The position numbers and the translations under genes were made by a program. From Cellvibrionaceae bacterium (GTDB taxonomy: Bacteria > Pseudomonadota > Gammaproteobacteria > Pseudomonadales > Cellvibrionaceae): a stretch of 7,584 bases of DNA. The DNA lies in contig JALUYN010000583.1 of NCBI GenBank assembly GCA_027012915.1, positions 1 through 7,584 of the forward strand. Direction: 5' to 3'. Under the pieces are notes generated by a model. The model searched no databases and was not told the origin of the DNA. It saw only the letters and a program-made list of their open reading frames with translations. The number at the start of each line of letters is the position of its first letter. Within the stretch, counting starts at the first letter, position 1. Shown here piece by piece: positions 1 through 4,929 of the stretch.

Positions 1-945
1 CTCCAGTGTTGGGTCAATTTTGACATAGGCCACGCCGCGCACTCCGGTTTTTACATGGTCCAGATAGGGCAGAAAGCGCTCGGGGTTGAGTTGCACTTTG
101 ACGCGGAACATCAACTTGTCCCGCTCTTTGGCGGTTTCCACCTGCTTGGGGGTGAACTGCGCCTGGGGAGCCACAAAAGATACCCGGGCCGGTTCGACAA
201 ATTCTGGCAGACTGTCAAAGCGGACTCGAGCTTCGGCACCTATGGCGGTGTCTGCCGCGTCCCGAGATGGTAGATAGATCTCCATATAGATATCGCTGAG
301 ATCGAGTAGGGTGGCTACCTTGCCGCCCGCGCCAAGAACCTCGCCGGTCTCTGCCAGCTTGTAGAGCACTCGACCCTGTGTGGGAGCGAGCAGCACGGCA
401 TCGGACAGCTGGGTTTCAATTTCCCGGACCTGAGCTTCTACTGCTTTGACCGCAAATTCCTGGGTGCGCAGCCCGGCGCGGTTGGCGCCGAGGGTGGCTT
501 TGGCGACGCTCAATGTGTTGTAGGCAATATCATAGTCGGCTTGTGATATGGCTTTGCGGTTCAGCAATTGCTTGTAGCGCGCCAACTGTTTTTCTGCCAG
601 CAAAATATCACTCTCGGTCCGGGCAATGGTGGCCAGCGCTTGATCAACGGTCTGGCGCACTTCAGCCAAACGCGCCTGGGATTGCGCGAGGGCGGCATCC
701 AGCTGACGGGTATCCATACGTGCAACCACTTGTCCTTTATTAACCAGATCGCCTTCTTGTACATAAACCGCGTCCAGTCGCCCGGCGTATTTGGTGGCGA
801 TGTCGACTTGCACAGCTTCAATGCGTCCGTTGCCGGAGGTAATGCCTTCGGGCAGGCCATTGTGAGATTCCTGCCAAAAGTAGTAGCCGCTGACTCCCAG
901 AGTTACAACCAGTAGTAATAACGCAATCAACCGAGCATTCTTCAT
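1..945 (-). CDS. yhiI: HlyD-family periplasmic adaptor (YhiI-like), C-terminus cut by window edge
   Basis: This is the membrane-fusion (adaptor) subunit of an ABC-type exporter, anchored in the inner membrane and reaching across the periplasm. Reading from ATG 945 gives 315 codons open to the window edge, against roughly 355 residues in E. coli YhiI, so about 40 residues are missing. Residues 6-23 (LIALLLLVVTLGVSGYYF) are a signal-anchor helix. GNGRIEAVQVDIATKYAGRL (38-57) followed by VQEGDLVNKGQVVARMDT is the first half of the biotinyl-lipoyl domain. Residues about 80-180 are rich in A, Q and E and form the coiled-coil hairpin. LLAPTQGRV (about 185-193) returns to the lipoyl domain, and FTPKQVET and KLMFRVKV match the YhiI barrel region. 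In YhiI loci an RbbA-like ATPase and a YhhJ-like permease usually follow; they would lie to the left of this window. The ribosome-binding site is weak. The family call is firm; the symbol is by similarity and the cargo is unknown. Confidence 0.88.
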   Translation of the reverse strand, partial: MKNARLIALLLLVVTLGVSGYYFWQESHNGLPEGITSGNGRIEAVQVDIATKYAGRLDAVYVQEGDLVNKGQVVARMDTRQLDAALAQSQARLAEVRQTVDQALATIARTESDILLAEKQLARYKQLLNRKAISQADYDIAYNTLSVAKATLGANRAGLRTQEFAVKAVEAQVREIETQLSDAVLLAPTQGRVLYKLAETGEVLGAGGKVATLLDLSDIYMEIYLPSRDAADTAIGAEARVRFDSLPEFVEPARVSFVAPQAQFTPKQVETAKERDKLMFRVKVQLNPERFLPYLDHVKTGVRGVAYVKIDPTLE

Positions 946-969
946 TCCGGATTCCCAAATTTGGCGAGT

Positions 970-990
970 GTTGAATCTGTTCGATTCTAC
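970..990 (-). promoter_or_regulatory. Candidate operator/promoter dyad upstream of the yhiI-like gene
   Basis: A 21-bp imperfect palindrome, GTTGAATC-N5-GATTCTAC, is centred on position 980, with 7 of 8 arm positions complementary. It lies 25-45 bp upstream of the adaptor start codon. Read on the minus strand, it contains TAGAAT (984-989), a 5/6 match to a -10 box, but no good -35 at normal spacing. TTGGC (961-965) and GCCAA (991-995) form a second, slightly off-centre flank. The size and position suit a dimeric repressor such as a TetR-type protein, but no such regulator is in the window, so its identity is inference. Confidence 0.35.
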
Positions 991-1198
991 GCCAACTTTG
1001 AGCGCCGAGGTTATCAAGAAGTGTTATCAAATGAGATGCTTTGACGCCAATCAAATGGTGGTGGTCGGAAACAATTGTCTCGCCCAAACCAAGCGTCGTT
1101 CCCGCGAACGCGCACTGCTATCCGGGGAAATACCTTGTGGAGTATTTCTTTATTGACAGGACCGCATTGAGCAAATGTTTCGCCCTGCTGGGCGAGCC

Positions 1199-1224
1199 AA
1201 GGGCTTTGGGCGCCCAAAGCCCTT
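1199..1224. repeat. Perfect 26-bp palindrome inside copy A
   Basis: AAGGGCTTTGGGC is followed directly by its exact reverse complement with no spacer. As DNA it could extrude a cruciform; as RNA it would form a long hairpin. The short hairpin TCGCCC-tgct-GGGCGA (1180-1195) stands immediately upstream. The equivalent position in copy B carries a different sequence that is still self-complementary. Confidence 0.85.
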
Positions 1225-1278
1225 CGCGATCCCAAACCGCCCCCGCAAAGTCGGCCTTCGGCTTCCTCGCTCCGGGCT

Positions 1279-1360
1279 GATATTCCTGGGGTCGTCACAG
1301 GCTCGCGTCCCTGCTCGCTGTGACTCAATCGCACGTCCTGTGCGATTGACCCCGAATATC
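1279..1360 (+). repeat. Three-way-junction fold in copy A
   Basis: Three nested complementary pairs make a compact 82-nt fold. The closing helix is GATATTC (1279-1285) with GAATATC (1354-1360), then a CT bulge and GGGGT (1288-1292) with ACCCC (1349-1353). Inside are two side-by-side hairpins: GTCACAG (1294-1300) with CTGTGAC (1318-1324), and CAATCGCAC (1326-1334) with GTGCGATTG (1340-1348) closing on a GTCCT loop. The first hairpin has a long loop containing GTCCCT. The pairings are seen directly; whether the fold exists as RNA or only as DNA is unknown. Confidence 0.7.
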
Positions 1361-1458
1361 ATTCCTGCGCTCAGCGACTTAGAGGGGGATTAGATGTGCG
1401 TAATTAGAATGTGGCACCCCGGGTCCCGTATGAGTTGCCGAACGGAGAGTCGTGAATA

Positions 1459-1522
1459 GGGTCAATTGCACAGGGACGTGCAATTGAGGTGTATCGCGAA
1501 GGGACTCGCGTTACACCGGCCC
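1459..1522 (-). repeat. Paired hairpins with AGGGAC loops in copy B
   Basis: This is the counterpart of the copy A fold. CAATTGCAC (1463-1471), loop AGGGAC, GTGCAATTG (1478-1486) form a perfect 9-bp stem. After one base, GGTGTA-t-CGCGA (1488-1499), loop AGGGAC, TCGCG-t-TACACC (1506-1517) form an 11-bp stem with one T/T mismatch. Both loops are identical. A short GGG (1459-1461) and CCC (1520-1522) could close the junction, but the long closing helix of copy A is absent. Confidence 0.7.
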
Positions 1523-1585
1523 GTCGTGAACGGCTCGCAGTGAGGGAAGCCGAAGGCCAACGATTGGGGTGGCCTTTAGATTGTT

Positions 1586-1611
1586 AAGACTTTTGGCCAA
1601 ACAAAAGTCTT
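1586..1611. repeat. 26-bp hairpin in copy B at the palindrome position
   Basis: AAGACTTTTG (1586-1595), six-base loop, CAAAAGTCTT (1602-1611). It has the same total length and position as the perfect palindrome of copy A, and is likewise next to a CGCCC-aggaa-GGGCG hairpin (1616-1630). Stem bases differ from copy A in complementary pairs. Confidence 0.8.
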
Positions 1612-1837
1612 GACTCGCCCAGGAAGGGCGAAAACCTTCTAGCAGATAACCACGGTAAATATTTCGAGTCCCTTTTCACCATAGTTAAAGCACAACCATA
1701 GTTTTCAGGGGCTACAAATCCGTAGCAATAATTTCCCCGGACACTAATGCGCGAACGCGGGAATCCAGTGGGTCTGGGCTGACTATTGCGGGGGGCCACG
1801 TTTGCACGGGGACGACGGGGTGTTTTGTATTCACCAG

Positions 1838-2788
1838 TCAATCTGATTTCGTTACAGCCCTGCGCATATTTGCCAGTTGCGCTTCAATATGCCCCTTAAG
1901 CCAGGCAAGGGCGGGATCCTGAAGGCTCTTTTTAAGCCAGTACAGATGCATGCTCAATGGCGGCATTTCAAAGGGTAGCGGCACCGTCACGTTATCTTCG
2001 TTGCGAGCCAGCAATTGGCCGTAGCTGCGCGGTAGGGTTAACAGTAGATCGCTTTGTCTGACCACGCGGTTGGCGGCGTAGTAGTGCTGGCACACCATGC
2101 TGACCGCGCGGCTCTTGCCGAGTTTGGAAAGCGCGTAGTCCTCGGCGCCAAAGCCATCGTAGCGATTGGTGACGAGAATATGGTGTGCTTTCAAGTAGCG
2201 CTCCAGTGTCAGACGCGGCTTTCGCTGTCGCAGTGCCGGATGGTCACGGCGGGCGACCACAACAAACTCCTCGGCCCACACTTCTTCGCGGCCGATATCT
2301 TTGCTGGTCGGAAATCGAATATCGATGGCGAAGTCGGCCTTACCGTGTTGCAGTGCCTGTTCTATTTCGCTGCGCACCATGCGGATACTGGACAATTTGA
2401 TATGTGGCGCTTCGGGTAATACGTGGGTGGCGAGTCGATGGACAAACGACGCTTCCAGCATATCTGGCACCACTATATTGAAATGGCGCTCGGAACTGGC
2501 GGGATCAAAGTGCGTGTCCTTTAGCAGTGCCGTTTCCAGGTTGCCCAGTCCCTGGCGCACCTCACGGATAATGTTGTGTGCCAGTGGCGTGGGTTGCATG
2601 CGCTTACCCTGGCGCTCAAACAGCGGGTCATCAAAGCGCTCGCGCAGACGGGCCAGGGCGTGACTGACGGCGGGCTGCGATAGAAACAGCGATTCGCTGG
2701 CGCGAGTCAGATTCTGCTCCCGGTAGATGGCGTCAAAGATCACAAACAGATTCAGATCCATGCGGTTAAGCGGGGAGTTGCTGCCCAT
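1838..2788 (-). CDS. LysR-family transcriptional regulator
   Basis: This is a DNA-binding regulator of 316 residues, the usual size for LysR proteins. The winged helix-turn-helix lies near residues 11-72: FDAIYREQNLTRASESLFLS leads into SQPAVSHALARLRERFDDPL, whose recognition helix is around 38-50, then the wing FERQGKRMQPT. The rest, from about residue 100, is the periplasmic-binding-protein-like effector domain (FNIVVPDMLE, then KADFAIDIRF). ATG 2788 was chosen because GAGATAGAG precedes it and residues begin nine before the usual MDLNLF start. A shorter start at 2761 (MDLNLF) is possible but has no good ribosome-binding site. The gene is divergent from the acyl-CoA dehydrogenase gene with a 134-bp gap, the classic arrangement in which a LysR protein controls itself and its neighbour. 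The effector cannot be deduced; an acyl-CoA or fatty acid related ligand is only a guess from the neighbour. Confidence 0.93.
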   Translation of the reverse strand: MGSNSPLNRMDLNLFVIFDAIYREQNLTRASESLFLSQPAVSHALARLRERFDDPLFERQGKRMQPTPLAHNIIREVRQGLGNLETALLKDTHFDPASSERHFNIVVPDMLEASFVHRLATHVLPEAPHIKLSSIRMVRSEIEQALQHGKADFAIDIRFPTSKDIGREEVWAEEFVVVARRDHPALRQRKPRLTLERYLKAHHILVTNRYDGFGAEDYALSKLGKSRAVSMVCQHYYAANRVVRQSDLLLTLPRSYGQLLARNEDNVTVPLPFEMPPLSMHLYWLKKSLQDPALAWLKGHIEAQLANMRRAVTKSD

Positions 2789-2818
2789 CTCTATCTCATG
2801 CCTCGAAATATACTATTC

Positions 2819-2847
2819 ATTATGTGCATGGTTTTTGATTAAAACAA
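2819..2847 (-). promoter_or_regulatory. Sigma70-like promoter of the LysR gene
   Basis: Read on the minus strand, TTGTTT (2842-2847) is separated by exactly 17 bp from CATAAT (2819-2824), a 5/6 match to the -10 consensus. Transcription would begin near 2812, leaving a leader of about 24 nt before ATG 2788. Confidence 0.5.
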
Positions 2848-2851
2848 TTCA
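2825..2851. promoter_or_regulatory. Candidate LysR operator (27-bp dyad with T-N11-A core)
   Basis: An imperfect dyad is centred on 2838. The inner part GTTTT-tgatt-AAAAC is a perfect 5-bp arm pair containing T(2832)-N11-A(2844), the LysR-box form. Extending outward gives TGcATgGTTTT against AAAACaATtCA, with 9 of 11 arm positions complementary. It sits across the spacer and -35 of the regulator's own promoter, which suits autorepression, and about 85 bp upstream of the dehydrogenase start codon, which suits activation. Binding is inferred. Confidence 0.5.
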
Positions 2852-2922
2852 TTTTTAGTATGTATCTGGCGGGCCTAACATGGATTCATACATTTAGATG
2901 ATGCAATCCAAGAGGTGCTGCA

Positions 2923-4158
2923 ATGCTGTTTACCCATTCTGATAAGGTGCTGGAACTCAAGAACAAAGTTGAGAGCTTTCTCGAGCAACACGTGTTGCCC
3001 TTTGAACAGGAGCTCAATGATGCGGTTGCTGCGGGTGACAATCGCTGGGATACGCCAGAGCGCGTAGAGCAGTTGAAGGAGCTGGCGAAGATAGAAGGTT
3101 TGTGGAACCTGTTTCTTCCCGACAGCGAACTGGGGGCGGGATTAACCAACTTCGAATACGCACCACTGGCAGAGGTTATGGGGCGCACCCGCTTCGGCTC
3201 GGAAATCTTCAACTGCAGTGCACCGGATACCGGCAATATGGAAGTGCTGGCACGCTTTGGTACACCGGAGCAGAAAGAGCGCTGGTTGACGCCTTTGCTG
3301 AATGGGGAAATCCGTTCTGCCTTTGCTATGACCGAACCCGATGTGGCCTGCAGTGACGCGACCAATGTGGAAACGCGTATTATCCGCGACGGTGATGACT
3401 ATGTAATCAATGGTCGCAAGTGGTATATCTCAGGTGCCTGTGATCCACGCTGTAAGATTATGATCGTAATGGGCAAAACCGACCCTGATAACGAGAACCG
3501 CCACCTGCAGCAATCGCAGATTCTGGTTCCCATGGATACCCCGGGGATCGATGTGATTCGTCCCATGCAGGTGTTCGGCAACGACGATGCTCCAGAGGGA
3601 CACGCCGAGATAGTGTTCCGCAATGTGCGGGTGCCGAAGGAGAATATTATTCTCGGTGAAGGTCGTGGGTTTGAAATCGCCCAAAAGCGTTTAGGGCCGG
3701 GGCGTATTCACCACTGTATGCGCTTGATCGGTGTCGCACAGCGCAGTTTTGAAATGATGTGCGTGCGCGCGGAACAGCGTATCGCATTTGGCAAGCCTCT
3801 CAGTCAGCAGGGTTCGGTGCGCGAGGATATTGCCAAGTCCTACTGCGATATTGAACAGGCGCGCTTATTGGCACTCAGTGCCGCTCATAAGATGGACACT
3901 GAGGGTGATAAGGCGGCCATGGACCTAATTGCCATGACCAAGATTGTGGTGCCACAGATGGCGTGCAATGTTATCGACCGCGCGATTCAGATCCATGGCG
4001 CGGCTGGTTTAAGCCAAGACACTACCCTGGCGGCGGGCTATCAATATGCACGCTTGGTGCGTATCGCCGACGGCCCGGATCAAGTTCACATGATGCAGTT
4101 GGGACGCAAGTTGGTGAGAGAGCAGTCGGCGCTGGCATTGCAGAAAATGCGTGGGTAG
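2923..4158 (+). CDS. Acyl-CoA dehydrogenase, ACAD10/11-like
   Basis: This is a cytosolic FAD-dependent enzyme of 411 residues that should introduce a trans-2 double bond into an acyl-CoA and pass electrons to ETF. The helical N-domain (1-125) contains LWNLFLPD at 60-67, a pattern of the ACAD10/11 branch. The FAD/substrate loop [16 protein letters not shown] starts at residue 133. The beta-domain carries [11 protein letters not shown] and [21 protein letters not shown]. The C-terminal helices carry [23 protein letters not shown] and [10 protein letters not shown] (380-389). D383 stands where short- and medium-chain enzymes have the catalytic Glu of a YEGT-type motif; Asp there is usual in ACAD10/11 relatives. 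Start ATG 2923 has AGAGGT (2911-2916) six bases upstream. The gene is divergent from the LysR gene. No APH-like kinase, which accompanies 4-hydroxyacyl-CoA breakdown in some relatives, is in the window, so the substrate is open. Confidence 0.93.
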   Translation: MLFTHSDKVLELKNKVESFLEQHVLPFEQELNDAVAAGDNRWDTPERVEQLKELAKIEGLWNLFLPDSELGAGLTNFEYAPLAEVMGRTRFGSEIFNCSAPDTGNMEVLARFGTPEQKERWLTPLLNGEIRSAFAMTEPDVACSDATNVETRIIRDGDDYVINGRKWYISGACDPRCKIMIVMGKTDPDNENRHLQQSQILVPMDTPGIDVIRPMQVFGNDDAPEGHAEIVFRNVRVPKENIILGEGRGFEIAQKRLGPGRIHHCMRLIGVAQRSFEMMCVRAEQRIAFGKPLSQQGSVREDIAKSYCDIEQARLLALSAAHKMDTEGDKAAMDLIAMTKIVVPQMACNVIDRAIQIHGAAGLSQDTTLAAGYQYARLVRIADGPDQVHMMQLGRKLVREQSALALQKMRG

Positions 4159-4377
4159 GCGCTAATAATGTTGGGCTTGTTGAAAACGGTGCCGCTTGAT
4201 TCTTGCTCGATTTGTATTGTCGGTCCACTGTTTGGATGCGGAATGCAAACTGCTTCATATAATCTTTACAAAACTGTAACAAAAAACGCAAAACTACCTA
4301 ATCCTGTGTTAGCGTTGGGCTGTACATTTCGATTTTCTCGGAGTGTTTATTCTATACGTTGATGAAGGAATATGATT
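4159..4377 (+). promoter_or_regulatory. Intergenic leader of the DUF3015 gene with candidate promoter
   Basis: A perfect TATAAT (4258-4263) lies upstream of the DUF3015 gene but has no matching -35 at 16-18 bp. In the -35 position is instead a 21-bp imperfect dyad, GTTTGgAT-N5-ATgCAAAC (4230-4250), as expected for an activator-dependent promoter. Just past the -10 is a small dyad, TTACA-aaac-TGTAA (4266-4279). Transcription from about 4270 would give a leader of roughly 108 nt. No terminator for the upstream dehydrogenase gene was found, so read-through from it is possible. Confidence 0.35.
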
Positions 4378-4860
4378 ATGAAACGACTGATTTTGGCTGC
4401 GGCACTTTCCGTAACGGCATCCGGTGCTATGGCTGGCGCTGCCGGTGGCGAAGGTTGTGGCTGGGGTAACATGTTGTTTGAAGGCCAGTCGGGTACTGCT
4501 GCACATGTTTTGGCAATTACCACCAACGGCACTTCCGGTAACAATACCTTTGGCGTGACTTTTGGCACCAATGGTTGTTCAAGCTCCGGTACCATTAAGT
4601 ATGGCGGTAAGGAGATGATTGACGTTAGCGCAGTTATGGATGAGTTGTCTGAAGATGTTGCGCGTGGTGAAGGTGAAGTCATGAATGCTATGGCGGTGTC
4701 TCTGGGTATTCAGACTCAGGATCGTGCCGCTTTCAACAGTGCAATGCATGAAAACTTCAATGTTATTTTCCCGTCCCAAGACGTAACAACCGATGAAGTT
4801 CTTGCGGCTATCTGGTCTGTTATGCAACAGGATGAGCAGTTGGCACACTACTTCAGCTAA
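4378..4860 (+). CDS. DUF3015 secreted protein
   Basis: This is a small exported protein of unknown function; 160 residues precursor and about 141 mature. MKRLILAAALSVTASGAMA is a signal peptide with predicted cleavage after AMA (residue 19). The mature part matches DUF3015: GCGWGNMLFEGQSG, TTNGTSGNNTFGVTFGTNGC, then an acidic helical C-terminus (SAVMDELSEDVARGEGE). Only two cysteines remain after cleavage, C27 and C67, which could form a disulfide in the periplasm. The reading frame also has an ATG at 4372, but AAGGAA (4365-4370) is one base from that codon and seven from ATG 4378, so 4378 is the better start. It is followed after 69 bp by the DUF4105 gene on the same strand, suggesting a shared envelope role. 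No catalytic motif is visible. The periplasm or cell surface is its likely site. Confidence 0.87.
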   Translation: MKRLILAAALSVTASGAMAGAAGGEGCGWGNMLFEGQSGTAAHVLAITTNGTSGNNTFGVTFGTNGCSSSGTIKYGGKEMIDVSAVMDELSEDVARGEGEVMNAMAVSLGIQTQDRAAFNSAMHENFNVIFPSQDVTTDEVLAAIWSVMQQDEQLAHYFS

Positions 4861-4867
4861 ACGTTAT

Positions 4868-4896
4868 GCAGGATGACTCAATCAAAGTCATCCTGC
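4868..4896 (+). terminator. Hairpin between the DUF3015 and DUF4105 genes (terminator or attenuator)
   Basis: GCAGGATGACT (4868-4878), loop caatcaa, AGTCATCCTGC (4886-4896) form a perfect 11-bp stem eight bases past the DUF3015 stop codon. The bases after it (taataccaatctt) are not a real U tract, so full intrinsic termination is doubtful. It may act as a partial terminator or as an mRNA end that raises the level of the first gene over the second. Confidence 0.55.
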
Positions 4897-4910
4897 TAAT
4901 ACCAATCTTC

Positions 4911-4924
4911 CATCCTGAAGGATG
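4911..4924 (+). promoter_or_regulatory. Small hairpin over the ribosome-binding site of the DUF4105 gene
   Basis: CATCC (4911-4915), TGAA, GGATG (4920-4924) form a short stem-loop. The Shine-Dalgarno sequence AAGGA (4918-4922), seven bases before the TTG start, is partly in the loop and partly in the stem. The segment AGGATGA (4919-4925) is a direct repeat of 4870-4876 in the preceding hairpin, so the arm TCATCCT (4888-4894) could pair with either. Confidence 0.4.
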
Positions 4925-4929
4925 ATTCC

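Larger units (their letters stand above)
1068..1389 (+). repeat. Multi-hairpin repeat, copy A (inverted partner at 1424-1803)
   Basis: This non-coding block matches, in order and in reverse orientation, the block at 1424-1803. Shared landmarks are: CAATTGTCTCGCCCAAACC (1072-1090; loosely like the partner); TTCCCGCGAACGCGCA (1099-1114; 14/16 identical); TCCGGGGAAAT (1121-1131; 11/11, with the same 6-bp gap before it); the hairpin TCGCCC-tgct-GGGCGA (1180-1195); a 26-bp palindrome (1199-1224); TCGGCCTTCGGCTTCC (1251-1266); and a double hairpin with a GTCCCT or GTCCT loop (1294-1348). The 3' end, near 1389, is set by the last weak similarity (CAGCGACTTAGAGGGG against CGGCAACTCATACGGG). No open reading frame here resembles a protein. 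It could be a non-autonomous mobile element or a structured extragenic repeat. The element family is not recognised and the edges are approximate. Confidence 0.65.
1424..1803 (-). repeat. Multi-hairpin repeat, copy B (inverted partner of 1068-1389)
   Basis: This is the second copy, read on the minus strand from about 1803 to 1424, so the two copies are tail to tail with about 34 bp between them. Its end block TTCCCGCGTTCGCGCA (1748-1763) and TCCGGGGAAAT (1731-1741) match copy A at about 27 of 33 positions counting the equal 6-bp gap. It then has about 100 bp with no counterpart in copy A, followed by TCGCCC/GGGCGA (1615-1631), a 26-bp hairpin (1586-1611), the GGCCTTCGGCTTCC block (1545-1558) and two hairpins with AGGGAC loops on the plus strand. 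The block begins just past the stop of the LysR gene and could also end that transcript, although no clear U-tract hairpin was seen. Confidence 0.65.

Noticed and set aside
561..915. Open frames on both strands within the first 945 bases
   Set aside because: They are in other frames than the clear HlyD/YhiI reading frame, which accounts for this stretch in full.
1014..1393. Several overlapping open frames on both strands over repeat copy A
   Set aside because: They arise from GC-rich palindromes, run through the inverted repeats and have no protein-like sequence or start signals.
1194..1530. CRISPR-like or integron attC-like array from the repeated hairpins
   Set aside because: The hairpins are not regularly spaced direct repeats, there are no unique spacers of equal size, and no attC core sites (GTTRRRY) flank them.
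1099..1763. Insertion sequence with an intact or broken transposase between the matching end blocks
   Set aside because: No frame between the ends shows a transposase motif; at most this is a non-autonomous element.
1584..1841. Minus-strand open frame of 85 codons just behind the LysR gene, beginning with TTG overlapping its stop codon
   Set aside because: It covers the hairpins and end block of repeat copy B, has low-complexity Arg/Pro-rich composition, no ribosome-binding site and resembles no protein family.
4265..4280. Pho-box-like CTTTACA-AAA-CTGTAAC upstream of the DUF3015 gene
   Set aside because: The half-sites are 3 bp rather than 4 bp apart and do not match the CTGTCAT consensus well; a simple dyad explains it equally well.
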